Shown here piece after piece: positions 28,501-35,453 of a stretch of DNA of 64,000 nucleotides. The position numbers and the translations under genes were made by a program. The notes under the pieces were generated by a model. That model was not told the origin of the DNA. It searched no databases and worked only from the letters and a program-made list of their open reading frames with translations. Every line of letters starts with the position of its first letter. Position 1 is the first letter of the stretch. Source of the DNA: Arthrobacter_E sp041360795 (GTDB lineage: Bacteria > Actinomycetota > Actinomycetes > Actinomycetales > Micrococcaceae); NCBI RefSeq assembly GCF_041360795.1, contig NZ_JBFUPW010000002.1:248001-312000 (forward strand). The letters are read 5' to 3'.

Positions 28501-28706
28501 TTCGAGGTGACCCAGACGCCGCCGTCGTTGAGGTCCACATCCGCGGTCTTGAAACCGGGGTACGCGATCGCGGCCGCGGCCAGCGACAACGACACCACCG
28601 TCACCGAGGTGATCCCCAGCACGCGCCGGCCGGTGCGGCCGAGGTTGAAGAACCGTCGCTTGCCCCCGGCGCTGAATCCTTGTGGTTTCGTTCCGTCAGG
28701 GCTCAC
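22521..28706 (-). CDS. Giant membrane-anchored Ig-like/FN3 repeat surface protein (paralogue 2)
   Basis: 2061 residues from GTG 28706 with AAGGA just upstream. Same plan as the neighbouring paralogue: a basic N-tail, an anchor and nearly identical juxtamembrane stretch (YPGFKTADVDLNDGGVW, NAVGRLNYASRVLDGAVTP), a propeller-like part to about 410, and 11 Ig/cadherin-like repeats in the same order at 414-1485 (DNDSDADGD, ANDSDPDGD, KNDSDPDG). FN3 modules run from 1485 to about 1950. The C-terminal ~100 residues differ from the paralogue but keep Cys residues, an SH3-like NWYRMETGRNAGRY pattern and the same last residues P-R-C. The N-terminus and the repeat order are conserved while the tips diverge, which fits a duplicated scaffold with different binding heads. 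Its role in the secretion-type cluster is inferred from position. Confidence 0.88.
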   Translation of the reverse strand: MSPDGTKPQGFSAGGKRRFFNLGRTGRRVLGITSVTVVSLSLAAAAIAYPGFKTADVDLNDGGVWVTSNSRNAVGRLNYASRVLDGAVTPASNSFDILQSRQNVLVQDSQGSALGQVDPAKVRLSGEQKLAASSTSSIGGDVVAVADPSKGQVWAMKAEALSGYSPDSAEPTVKGSAGIRAAVSADGHVAVVDATKGTVTQFSLDESGTVTDRASRDWADLKGAGEVQLAVLGQKTVVLDPAGGKLFLPDGRTVPVPDARNARLQQSGPDADQVAIATPTALIVQPLDGGKATSVDAGGTGVAAAPVQQGGCIYSAWSGSNRYVRKCVNPADDQQRDVPQASASPSFVFRVNRDLVVLNDINAGNVWLVNQNMLLVNNWDDVIPPKNTSQDADKDSADEVQQTTLPDRSKPNTPPVAKPDSYGVRAGRTTILSVLDNDSDADGDVLRVRAENQPSIGRVESIYGGTGFQVSVPADKHGSAEFKYIADDGRGGQGAAQVTLDVVPPEVNRKPQLKPGRVPSLVLQQGKQVVQNVLPDFMDPDGDDMFLTGATSSNAGDVVRTRPDGQLTLQDAGSSPGKRTLTLRVSDGRDTAEIRVTADVKPPSALPPLANADSVIVPAGQKITVAPLKNDVDPLGGSLRLARVAPDAQSTAVIGADQQTFQFSSTLVGTHYVTYTVTNGPAAAQQLVRVDVVPSNADGPPIAVRDVAQLPSGGSTLVDVLGNDFDPAGGVLVVQSVTLPNGAPVSVSVLDHSVVRVTDLHAQGTVTLKYSISNGKASATGEIAVVVIPSPSKLPAPQAKDDEATVRVGDVVTIPVLANDVDPNGGKLTLDSKLPEVPDSADGRIFTSGNTVRFLAGPTPKTVYATYKVMNESGQADSAQLTIRIKARDDERNARPEPKNVTARVLAGMKIKIAIPLDGIDPDGDSVELVGVDKAPALGTAVLGEGVIEYIAGSASAGTDTFTYRVRDRIGAENTGTVIVGVAPAASVNQKPLAVDDYAEVKPGRRIAVDALANDSDPDGDPIALVKDRFESESGLNASATENGRVLLTAPGAEGTHNIRYTIVDDKGAQASAVVVLKVNPKAVPKAPIANDDHVTLAETLGKTAVDIPVLKNDSDPDGVTEDLKITFPDGNPNASLGPDGKVRVKLAENAQLIPYTVTDLDGLTATAIMHVPGQGKMPPALKNSQVVEVTAGQSVDLKLSDYVAVRPGRTPRITVAEKIKVMGASADKVLGSDGATLHYAALKNFVGPGSVTFEVTDGSGPDDADGLKSTLTILTKVNPDPNANHAPTFLGSPLDVPDGETVTLDLSRLAKDVDQGDQEKLRFALDGTPSVEKFGISLEGSQLKATGKAGTAAGARQVVGVTVTDGRSEPVRAEISLQAVASTRPLPVANDDVVDKADAGKPVTVKVTENDVNPFPGSPLKVVDAQVETGSTSGSPVINGDSITVTPAADYRGVLVVRYSVDDKTQDSSRRATGRVKITVRAAPDAPSAPTATDVRNKTAVLHWSPPSDNGAPITKYTVRSNSGFTQECTTTTCTLTGLKNDVPYRFTVVATNEVGDSKPSAESNEVRPDVKPNQPDAPTVKAGNQNMAITWPPAKTEGSPVTSYNLEISPPPASGVGSKTGVTGLSYTWSGLTNGTEYRVRVQAVNKAPTPSDWSSYSASDHPAAPPAQPAAPTTRVLSAVGTTNQVAVDWVAPDPHGDPVKNYYVTRHGGGQADLTKTVPGTALSTEFQVSNQETEYTFTVQAENKAGKSPVSAPSAPRRATGRLATPTNVTATPANTGGNGHQITVNFAPLNSTQRNGSSSSEVSYHYIASPSGQSGPITPGQTIGGFTNGQSQAITVVADSSVAPSSNASDPASTVPYGAPGSPVVNGQNGGGGSTSVSFSWTNNTGANDVVSTEYRINNGAWKAAGVNDSVSFNTGGYQKPATIDVRNVNSKGTRGAARSATATSGQGSWNGAFVEPAPHRFCSYENSSKISYDQRTFECDGAADRNVPWVAPGDTFVVKCYVGFDNRFYDKNGNVVNSGYNNWYRMETGRNAGRYIITGRTSLGEPETNGIPRC

Positions 28707-28799
28707 GTCAATCCTTCGATGTCATGCAGGAGAATGCGGTGTCGGAGCGGCCCCCGCCCGGACGCTCCTGTCCCCTGAGTTTTTCACGCCGGTGATCCA

Positions 28800-28825
28800 A
28801 CTCAAAAGTAACATCGAATGAATAA
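28800..28825 (-). promoter_or_regulatory. Conserved upstream element of giant gene 2
   Basis: Second copy of the block described before giant gene 1, including an identical 13-mer GTTACTTTTGAGT on the minus strand, 94 bases ahead of the GTG start. It lies in the 130-base gap after the cyclase gene. Confidence 0.55.
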
Positions 28826-28836
28826 TTGCGGGAGTG

Positions 28837-29976
28837 TCAGTCCACGACGAGCCCCGGGCCCGCTCCCCGCTCCAGCAGAACCGGCGATATCTCGCCGAAT
28901 CCGCGCACATTCTCCGGCTCCTGCGGAGTCAGGATGTAGCGCTCATCCCCCGCCAGGACGCTGGCCGTCAGAGAGTCGATCAGCACCGTCCCCGGTTCGG
29001 CGAGCGCGGTGAGGCGCGCGGCCAGATTGACGGTGGGACCGTAGATGTCACCCATGCGGGAGAGGATCCGTCCCCAGACCAGGGCCACCCGGGTCTTCGG
29101 CAGGATCTCATCGTCCTCGAAGGCCTGGGAGAGCGCCAGGGAGATCTCGGCGCCGGCCGTCGGGGTCTCGGCGACGTAGAGCACTTCATCGCCGATGGTC
29201 TTGACCAGGCGGCCACCGCCCACGGAGATGATCTCCGCGCACTTGTTCTCGAAGCGCTGGACCAGCTGGGCCAGGGTGCGCTCGTTCATCCGGCGGGAGA
29301 GGCTCGTGTAGGAGACCAGATCGGCGAAGCCCACGGCACGTGCCAACGGCAGCGGGGCGTCGTCCTCGTCGCCTTCGCGGCCCTCCTCGCTCGCCTCGAG
29401 GCCGGACGCGGCGCGGACCGAGAGCCGCTGGACCGCGGCGTTGAGCTGACGGCGCCAGGAGTACCGGAGCACCTGCTCGAGCGGGTCGATCAGGGCGGGG
29501 AGCACGTCCACGATGTTCTGCCGGGCTTCGGCGTCCGGGATCCCCTGATTGGCCATGAGGTCCTCGACGAGCGCCTCGACCTGCCAGACCACCATGCGGT
29601 CGGTCATCTGCCCGATCGAACGGGCGATCGAGATGGCAGTCTCCTCGGTGAGGAGGCCTTCGCGCACCAGTCCGACGATCGTCTCCAGCGCCTGCTGGTC
29701 CGATTCGGTGAAGGCTACGTCCTGGTCCCCCCAGTTCGGGAAGCCGAGGGCGCGCCAGATCTTGCGGGCGGAGTGCAGCGACACGCCCACACCGGAGGCG
29801 ACTTCGCGACGGCGGAGGGTCCGGTCACCGCCGAGGAGTCGGCGCTGCAGTTCACGGACCGAGCCGACCTGAGGAAGCGAGGTGGTGGGCACGGGCACCA
29901 CGGGGGTGTGTGCGTCGGAGTCCGTCTCGTGCGGGTCGACGGCGGGGGCGGCCTGGCCGGAGGTCTCCTCGCTCAC
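28837..29976 (-). CDS. Class III adenylate/guanylate cyclase
   Basis: 379 residues, soluble. Residues 35-180 form a helical N-terminal region that begins with an HTH-like stretch (REVASGVGVSLHSARKIWRALG). The cyclase homology domain is at about 200-365, with VGFADLVSYT carrying the first metal Asp, GGRLVKTIGDEVLYV with the second, and GDIYGPTVNLAARL with the transition-state Asn/Arg pair. It should therefore make cAMP (or cGMP). The family layout is common in Micrococcaceae. Its start overlaps the end of the PH-like gene (ATGA, 29973-29976), placing it last in a birA-PH-cyclase unit. The signal sensed by the N-terminal part is unknown. Confidence 0.9.
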   Translation of the reverse strand: MSEETSGQAAPAVDPHETDSDAHTPVVPVPTTSLPQVGSVRELQRRLLGGDRTLRRREVASGVGVSLHSARKIWRALGFPNWGDQDVAFTESDQQALETIVGLVREGLLTEETAISIARSIGQMTDRMVVWQVEALVEDLMANQGIPDAEARQNIVDVLPALIDPLEQVLRYSWRRQLNAAVQRLSVRAASGLEASEEGREGDEDDAPLPLARAVGFADLVSYTSLSRRMNERTLAQLVQRFENKCAEIISVGGGRLVKTIGDEVLYVAETPTAGAEISLALSQAFEDDEILPKTRVALVWGRILSRMGDIYGPTVNLAARLTALAEPGTVLIDSLTASVLAGDERYILTPQEPENVRGFGEISPVLLERGAGPGLVVD

Positions 29977-30563
29977 TCTTCACCTTCTCTCAGTTCCCAG
30001 GGCAATGCGGGGTCGTGGAAATCGTCGATCGTGTCGTCCGGATAGATGACCCCGTCCGGGAGGTCGTCCAGCGCGTCCTGGATGAAGGACCGGAAGGTCT
30101 CCACCTCCGGGACGTCACTCAGCACCCCGAATCCGCCATGCCGCAGTTCCAAGGTTATAGTCCCCGAACGCAGAGGCCGTTGCAGGAGTTCCTGGCGGGT
30201 CTGGACCCCTTGGACACTGGCCAGCAGGTACTGCCGCGTGACCTTGGCGAGGACGCCGTTGACGATCAGGATCCGCTGGCTCGTGAGCACGTAGCGGGTG
30301 CTGTTCCAGGCGATCACCCGCGGCAGGGTGAAGAGCAGCAGCACGGCCACGCCGAGGATCACACAGGCCAGCGTCAGGTACGGCGCCGATCCCTGCGGCA
30401 GCCACGGGAGGAGACGGTTCAGATTGCCCCGGCCCACCCAGGTCGCGGCGAACGATGCCGCGGCGAGGGCCAGGATCCCGGCGGTGACGGGCCAGATGAG
30501 ACTGCGGGCCTGGGGTCGGGTGGTGCAGATGAGCTGTTCCCCCGGAAGCAGGGCCTTACGCAT
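29973..30563 (-). CDS. PH-like (bPH_2) domain membrane protein
   Basis: 196 residues. Two membrane helices at about 23-42 and 62-85 precede a bacterial PH-like domain (TRYVLTSQRILIVNGVLAK, then VQGVQTRQELLQRPL), the usual DUF304/bPH_2 arrangement. The acidic tail ends in EGEE. Members of this family are widespread membrane proteins of unclear role, possibly lipid or protein docking. ATG 30563 overlaps the birA end by 8 bases, and the stop overlaps the cyclase start by 4, so the three genes form one transcript. Confidence 0.85.
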   Translation of the reverse strand: MRKALLPGEQLICTTRPQARSLIWPVTAGILALAAASFAATWVGRGNLNRLLPWLPQGSAPYLTLACVILGVAVLLLFTLPRVIAWNSTRYVLTSQRILIVNGVLAKVTRQYLLASVQGVQTRQELLQRPLRSGTITLELRHGGFGVLSDVPEVETFRSFIQDALDDLPDGVIYPDDTIDDFHDPALPWELREGEE

Positions 30564-31476
30564 AGCCGCCGGCGCCGTCGGGTCCGTGCAGGCGCAGATG
30601 AACGACGTCCCCGGCCGTCACGGTGTGTTCCAGGCCGTCCTCGGTGAGAAGCACCAGGGAGCCGTGATGATCGAGTCGTTCCGCGCGGCCCACCACTTCG
30701 CGGTCTCCGGGAAGGTGCGCCTTCACGGTCCGCCCCAGCGTCACGGTGGACTGCGTCAGACGGTGGTGCAGCGAGGCTCCCCCGGCCAGCCCGGCGTCGG
30801 GGTCGCCGTCGGAGTTGCAGTAGTCACGGTAGAGCTGGACGAAGCGGCGCAGATAGGCCGCCACCAGGGCTGTCCGGTCGAGGGGCCGCGCCCCGGCCAG
30901 CAGAAGGGACGTGGCAGTGGGAACCGGCAGCTCCTCCGCGGTCAGACTGACGTTCACCCCGGTGCCGAGCACGACGACGGGCGGCTGGCCGTCCGCCGGG
31001 AAGTGGAGCTGCGCGAGGATGCCGGCGAGCTTGCGCTCACCGAGGAGGAGATCGTTGGGCCACTTCACCCCCGCGTGGACGCCGCAGATGTCATCGAGCG
31101 CCAGGCACCAGGCCTCGGCCGCGAGCAGGGAGAACCAGGAATAGGAGTCGGTCGGCAGGGGCCGGCCCTGGGCGTTCACCGGCCGCAGCACGATGGAGAC
31201 GGCCAGCGCGGCCCGCGGAGGGGCCTCCCAGTGCCGGTCGAGACGTCCCCGGCCGGTGCTCTGGTGATCGGCGATGAGGACGCTGAGGTCGGGGTACTCG
31301 GTGCGGCCCCGGCCCTCCTCGGATCCCAGGGCGGCCAGCAGGTCCGCATTGGTGGAACCGGTGGTGTCCACGTGATCCAGACGGGACAGTCCCAGCGCCT
31401 GGACGAGGCCGTTGCGGAGCATGCCGGCGTCGAACGGCTCACGCCCTTCCACCTGCTGAGAGTCCTGTGCGTCCAT
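30556..31476 (-). CDS. birA: Biotin--[acetyl-CoA-carboxylase] ligase
   Basis: 306 residues from ATG 31476. It attaches biotin to the carrier lysine of acyl-CoA carboxylase through biotinyl-AMP. STGRGRLDRHW (adenylate loop), the TGSTNADLL motif and VKWPNDLLLGERKLAG are present, followed by a small C-terminal SH3-like domain. There is no N-terminal HTH, so this is a ligase-only form that cannot act as the E. coli-type repressor. An upstream in-frame ATG is disfavoured because a TAGGCT -10 box ends 7 bases before ATG 31476. Divergent from accD, whose product works in the complex it serves. Confidence 0.93.
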   Translation of the reverse strand: MDAQDSQQVEGREPFDAGMLRNGLVQALGLSRLDHVDTTGSTNADLLAALGSEEGRGRTEYPDLSVLIADHQSTGRGRLDRHWEAPPRAALAVSIVLRPVNAQGRPLPTDSYSWFSLLAAEAWCLALDDICGVHAGVKWPNDLLLGERKLAGILAQLHFPADGQPPVVVLGTGVNVSLTAEELPVPTATSLLLAGARPLDRTALVAAYLRRFVQLYRDYCNSDGDPDAGLAGGASLHHRLTQSTVTLGRTVKAHLPGDREVVGRAERLDHHGSLVLLTEDGLEHTVTAGDVVHLRLHGPDGAGGYA

Positions 31477-31483
31477 GGCATCC

Positions 31484-31489
31484 AGCCTA
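31484..31489 (-). promoter_or_regulatory. -10 box of birA (leaderless)
   Basis: Minus-strand TAGGCT ends 7 bases before the birA ATG, so transcription would begin at or next to the start codon. Confidence 0.55.
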
Positions 31490-31545
31490 GTATGTGGTGC
31501 GGTGTCGGCGACGCTCTCGCGGCAGTCCATGCCTGGACACGGGAA

Positions 31546-31564
31546 TTTGTAGGGTTCCTACAGC
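31546..31564. promoter_or_regulatory. Palindromic operator before accD
   Basis: TTTGTAGGGTTCCTACAGC: half-sites TTTGTAGG and CCTACA around three bases. It is nearly the same as the perfect 19-base palindrome before accA at 43505-43523. It sits around -35 relative to the accD -10 box, a place suited to repression. The regulator is not in the window. A TetR-type fatty-acid regulator such as FasR is a candidate by analogy only. Confidence 0.65.
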
Positions 31565-31585
31565 GATGGGCGCGGAACCCCTGGC

Positions 31586-31591
31586 TAGACT
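31586..31591 (+). promoter_or_regulatory. -10 box of accD
   Basis: TAGACT in an otherwise GC-rich stretch, giving a leader of about 73 bases before the accD ATG. Confidence 0.5.
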
Positions 31592-31670
31592 GGCTCTCAG
31601 GCTTGTCGAATGTGCACAAGCAACACGTACGCCAGCGGCACAGGACTGTGCCGGACCGGAAGTGAGGACC

Positions 31671-33254
31671 ATGAGCCACGACCTTGCCACCACCGCGGGG
31701 AAGATCGCCGACTTCCGGGACCGTCAGGCCCAGGCCCTGGTCCCGTCCGGCCAGGAGGCCGTCGAGAAGCAGCACGCACGCGGCAAGAACACCGCCCGTG
31801 AGCGCATTGACCTGCTCGTGGATGAAGGCTCCTTCGTCGAGTTCGACGCCCTCGCCACGCACCGCTCCACCGCTTTCGGCATGGAGAAGAAGAAGCCCCT
31901 CGGCGACGGCGTGGTGTCCGGCTACGCCACGGTCGACGGCCGCCTCGTGGCCCTCTACAGCCAGGACTTCAGCGTCTACGGCGGCTCCCTCAGCCAGGTG
32001 AACGGCGAGAAGATCGTCAAGGTGCAGGAGTTCGCCCTGCGCAACGGCTGCCCCGTGATCGGGATCAACGACGGCGGCGGCGCCCGCATCCAGGAAGGCG
32101 TGGCTTCCCTGGCGATGTTCGCGGACATCTTCCGCAACAACGTGCACGCGTCCGGCGTCGTGCCCCAGATCTCGCTCATCATGGGCCCGTGTGCCGGCGG
32201 CGCCGCTTACTCCCCCGCCCTGACGGACTACGTGGTCATGGTGGACAAGACGAGCCACATGTTCATCACCGGCCCGGACGTCATCAAGACGGTCACGGGT
32301 GAGGACGTGGACATGGAGACCCTCGGCGGCGCGCGCCAGCACAACGCGACCACCGGCACCTCCACGTACCTGGCGAGCGACGAGGCGGATGCGATCGAGT
32401 TCGTCCGTGAGCTGCTCGACTTCCTGCCGAGCAACAACCTCGCCGAGGCTCCGATCCTGGAGCATGGCCAGGAGCTCGAGGTGGATGAGGACGACCTCAC
32501 CCTGGACACCCTCATCCCGGACTCCGCGAACCACCCGTACGACATGCGCCGCGTGATCGAGAACGTGGTGGATGACGGCAACTTCCTCGAGATGCAGGCG
32601 CTGTACGCCCCGAACGTCATGATCGGCTACGCCCGGATCGAGGGCCACACGGTCGGCATCGTGGCCAACCAGCCGATGCAGTTCGCCGGCACCCTGGACA
32701 TCGCCGCCTCCGAGAAGGCCGCCCGCTTCGTGCGGCACTGCGACGCGTTCAACATCCCGATCGTGACCCTGGTGGACGTGCCCGGCTTCCTGCCCGGCAA
32801 GGACCAGGAGTTCCAGGGCATCATCCGCCGCGGCGCGAAGCTGCTCTACGCCTACGCCGAGGCCACCGTGCCGAAGCTGACCGTCATCACCCGAAAGGCC
32901 TACGGCGGCGCGTACATCGTGATGGGCTCCAAGAAGCTCGGCGCGGACCTCAACCTCGCCTGGCCCACCGCGCAGATCGGCGTCATGGGCGCCCAGGGCG
33001 CGGTCAACATCCTGTACCGCCGCGATCTCGCCGCCGTGCAGGCCGAGGGCGGCGACGTCGAGGCCCGCCGCGCGGAACTGATCCGCCAGTACGAGGACGA
33101 GCTCCTCAACCCGTACCAGGCGGCGGAGCTCGGCTACATCGACGCGGTCATCGCCCCCAGCGAGACCCGCACCCAGCTCATCCGTGGCCTCCGGGCCCTG
33201 CGGGACAAGCGTGCCGGCCTGCCCGCCAAGAAGCACGGCAACATCCCGCTCTAA
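31671..33254 (+). CDS. accD: Acyl-CoA carboxylase carboxyltransferase (beta) subunit
   Basis: 527 residues from ATG 31671, preceded by GAGG. It transfers the carboxyl group from biotin to acetyl-/propionyl-CoA. Both crotonase-like halves are present: GGGARIQEGVASL and GPCAGGAAYSPALTDYV (oxyanion glycines of the first half), then KAYGGAYIVMGSK and WPTAQIGVMGAQGAV (second half). Length is normal for the actinobacterial PccB/AccD5 type. Substrate choice between acetyl- and propionyl-CoA cannot be read from this alone. An upstream extension in the same frame has no ribosome site and crosses the promoter. Followed 8 bases later by accE, and partnered by AccA encoded at 43625. Confidence 0.96.
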   Translation: MSHDLATTAGKIADFRDRQAQALVPSGQEAVEKQHARGKNTARERIDLLVDEGSFVEFDALATHRSTAFGMEKKKPLGDGVVSGYATVDGRLVALYSQDFSVYGGSLSQVNGEKIVKVQEFALRNGCPVIGINDGGGARIQEGVASLAMFADIFRNNVHASGVVPQISLIMGPCAGGAAYSPALTDYVVMVDKTSHMFITGPDVIKTVTGEDVDMETLGGARQHNATTGTSTYLASDEADAIEFVRELLDFLPSNNLAEAPILEHGQELEVDEDDLTLDTLIPDSANHPYDMRRVIENVVDDGNFLEMQALYAPNVMIGYARIEGHTVGIVANQPMQFAGTLDIAASEKAARFVRHCDAFNIPIVTLVDVPGFLPGKDQEFQGIIRRGAKLLYAYAEATVPKLTVITRKAYGGAYIVMGSKKLGADLNLAWPTAQIGVMGAQGAVNILYRRDLAAVQAEGGDVEARRAELIRQYEDELLNPYQAAELGYIDAVIAPSETRTQLIRGLRALRDKRAGLPAKKHGNIPL

Positions 33255-33262
33255 GGACGATC

Positions 33263-33511
33263 ATGGCCACCACCACCGACGCACCCCAGGGTGACGCGGA
33301 GAACGCCCAGCCGTTCCTCACCGTCACCCGGGGCAACCCCACGCCCGAAGAGCTCGCCGCGCTGACCGCCGTCGTGAGCGCGCTCGCGGCAGGCCAGCCG
33401 CAGGAGGCCGCGAGCCCTTCACGGCACTCCGAGCGTTTCTGGCACCGCCGTGCCCAGTTCAACGTGCCGCTGAAGGCCGGTCCCGGCTCCTGGCGCAGGT
33501 CCCGGGGCTGA
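33263..33511 (+). CDS. accE: Acyl-CoA carboxylase epsilon subunit
   Basis: 82 residues. Actinobacterial carboxylases need a small epsilon protein that binds the beta hexamer. The family hallmark is seen: VTRGNPTPEELAALTAVVSA early in the protein and a C-terminal WHRRAQFNVPLKAGPGSWRR tail. It starts 8 bases after accD and is surely co-transcribed. Its stop is only 8 bases from the convergent modC stop, leaving no room for a terminator. Confidence 0.9.
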   Translation: MATTTDAPQGDAENAQPFLTVTRGNPTPEELAALTAVVSALAAGQPQEAASPSRHSERFWHRRAQFNVPLKAGPGSWRRSRG

Positions 33512-33519
33512 GTCCGTGA

Positions 33520-34593
33520 TCAGGACGCCGGGCGGTACCGCCGCACGGCGCCCTCAGGGACGCTGAACCAGAGCGGTGAACCCGGGCTCGCGTCCATGGC
33601 CGCGACCAGGCTGACGTCCGCCTCGGCGTTCACCTCGTGGCCGGCGACCTCTCCGGCCGTTCCTTCGGCGCGCAGCAGCACGGTCTCCCCGCGGGGCTCC
33701 AGTGCCCGTGCGGTGACCGGGAAGTGCTGAGCCCCCGAGGGCAGGCCGCTCGCCTCGGCGCCGAGGCCGGGTTCCCGTGCGGACACGACGACGTCGGCGG
33801 CGCGGAACGCGAGCGCGTCCTCTCCGGTGCGGATCAGGTTGAGCCCTGCCAGCTTCGCGGCGAAGACGTTCGGCGGGCGGGTGAACAGCTCACGCGTCGG
33901 CCCGGAGGCCACCACGCGCCCGTCGTGCAGGATCGCGGTATGGCTGGCAAGCGTCAGGGCGTCGAGGATCTCGTGGGTGATGAGGATGGCGCTCTGACCG
34001 GACAGCAGTTCCTTGAGGATGCCGCGCATCCGGGTCGAGGCCGTCACGTCGAGAGCATTGAGGGGTTCGTCCAGGACCAGGAGCCGGGGCTGGGTGGCGA
34101 GTGCGCGGGCGAGCGCCACGGTCTGCGCCTGCCCACCCGAGATCTGCCAGGGTTTCTCCCCCGCGAACCCGCGTCCTCCGACCTTCTCCAGCCAGCCGAG
34201 CGCCTCTTTCCGCGCCTGGGCTCTGGAGGCGCCTCGGCTGCGGGGGCCGAATGCGACGTTGTCCAGGGCGTCGAGATGCGGGAACAGCATCGGGGCCTGG
34301 GCCATGAGCGCCACCGATCGCCGGTGCGTCGGGACGTCGACGCCCCGGGCACTGTCCAGCAGCGTCCGCCCGCCCAGGACGATCCGGCCCTCGGCCTGCC
34401 GCCGGGATCCCGGAAGGGTGCCCGTCACGGCCGCCGCGAAGGACGACTTCCCGGCGCCGTTGGGCCCCATGATCGCCAGAGTGTCGCCCTCCCCCAGGCC
34501 CAGCCGGAGGTCGAGGCCCCGTGAGGGCACGCGGACGTCGGCGTCCAGGAAGGTGGGCTCCACGCCGACCGCGACGGGGTGGCCGCCGCTCAT
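33520..34593 (-). CDS. modC: Molybdate ABC transporter ATP-binding protein
   Basis: 357 residues from the ATG that overlaps the modB stop (ATGA, 34590-34593). Walker A GPNGAGKSS at 43-51, Q-loop MAQAPMLFPH, signature ISGGQAQTVALARAL (Ile for the usual Leu) and Walker B LLVLDEPLNALD are complete, and a D-loop and H-loop ITHEILDA follow. The C-terminal ~100 residues form a TOBE/MOP-like region, typical of ModC, that could bind oxyanion. It powers molybdate uptake with ModA and ModB, supplying molybdenum cofactor synthesis. Confidence 0.93.
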   Translation of the reverse strand: MSGGHPVAVGVEPTFLDADVRVPSRGLDLRLGLGEGDTLAIMGPNGAGKSSFAAAVTGTLPGSRRQAEGRIVLGGRTLLDSARGVDVPTHRRSVALMAQAPMLFPHLDALDNVAFGPRSRGASRAQARKEALGWLEKVGGRGFAGEKPWQISGGQAQTVALARALATQPRLLVLDEPLNALDVTASTRMRGILKELLSGQSAILITHEILDALTLASHTAILHDGRVVASGPTRELFTRPPNVFAAKLAGLNLIRTGEDALAFRAADVVVSAREPGLGAEASGLPSGAQHFPVTARALEPRGETVLLRAEGTAGEVAGHEVNAEADVSLVAAMDASPGSPLWFSVPEGAVRRYRPAS

Positions 34594-35453
34594 CGCACAC
34601 CGGCCTTGCGCCGGACCCAGGGCCCGTGGGCCAGCCCGACCACGAGGACCGCCACCGCCACGAGCAGGAGGGCGAGCGCTGCGGCCGCGTCGGGGTCGCT
34701 CTCGCGGGCGAGGTAGATCTCCAGAGGCAGCGTCCGGGTGACGCCTTGCAGATTGCCGGCGAAGGTCAGCGTGGCGCCGAACTCCCCCAGGCACCGTGCG
34801 AACGCGAGGACCGCCCCGGAGAGCAGCCCCGGCAGAGCCAGGGGCAGCGTCACCCTCCACCAGGTGGCCGCGGGGCTCGAGCCCAGGGTCGCGGCCACGG
34901 TCTCGTAGCGCACGTCGCCGCTGGACAGCGCACCCTCCATGCTGAGCACCAGATATGGGAGCGAGACGAAGGCCTGGGCCAGCACCACCGCGGCGGTGCT
35001 GAAGGACAGTTCGACGCCGACGGCACGAAGGGGCGGCCCCAGGAGCCCGAAGCGGCCGAAGGCGTACAGCAGGGCCAGACCGCCCACGACCGGCGGGATC
35101 ACGAGCGGCAGCAGGACCAGGGCCCGCAGGACCCGCTTGCCGGGGAACCGTGCCCGCGAGAGGACGGCGGCCAGCGGAACCCCGAGCACGATGCAGAGCG
35201 CCGTGCTCAGGCAGGCCGTGCGAAGGCTGAGGGACAGGGCGTCCACGGCGGCCTGGCTCGTGACCAGCGGGATGAAGTGCGCCCAGTCGACCTTGAGGGC
35301 CATGGCCAGGGGCGGCACCAGGATGAAGGCGAGCCCGAGCACGGCTGCCAGCAGCATCCAGCCCGGCACGCCGTTCAGACGGACTCCGTCACGGAGGCTC
35401 CCCCCGACCCTGCTCTGCGGAGCCCGGGTGGCCTCGCCACCCGGGTCACTCAC
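34590..35453 (-). CDS. modB: Molybdate ABC transporter permease
   Basis: 287 residues from the GTG that overlaps the modA stop (GTGA, 35450-35453). Five or six membrane helices are evident, and the EAA-loop region (YETVAATLGSSPAATWWRVTLP then LARCLGEFGAT-like FARCLGEFGAT) is that of ModB/CysT-type permeases. It forms the membrane channel driven by ModC. The first ~28 residues before the first helix are variable and carry no motif. Confidence 0.93.
   Translation of the reverse strand: MSDPGGEATRAPQSRVGGSLRDGVRLNGVPGWMLLAAVLGLAFILVPPLAMALKVDWAHFIPLVTSQAAVDALSLSLRTACLSTALCIVLGVPLAAVLSRARFPGKRVLRALVLLPLVIPPVVGGLALLYAFGRFGLLGPPLRAVGVELSFSTAAVVLAQAFVSLPYLVLSMEGALSSGDVRYETVAATLGSSPAATWWRVTLPLALPGLLSGAVLAFARCLGEFGATLTFAGNLQGVTRTLPLEIYLARESDPDAAAALALLLVAVAVLVVGLAHGPWVRRKAGVR

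Noticed and set aside
31176..33236. Minus-strand frame of 686 codons
   Set aside because: Mostly antisense to accD; the part near 31200-31476 overlaps birA in another frame.
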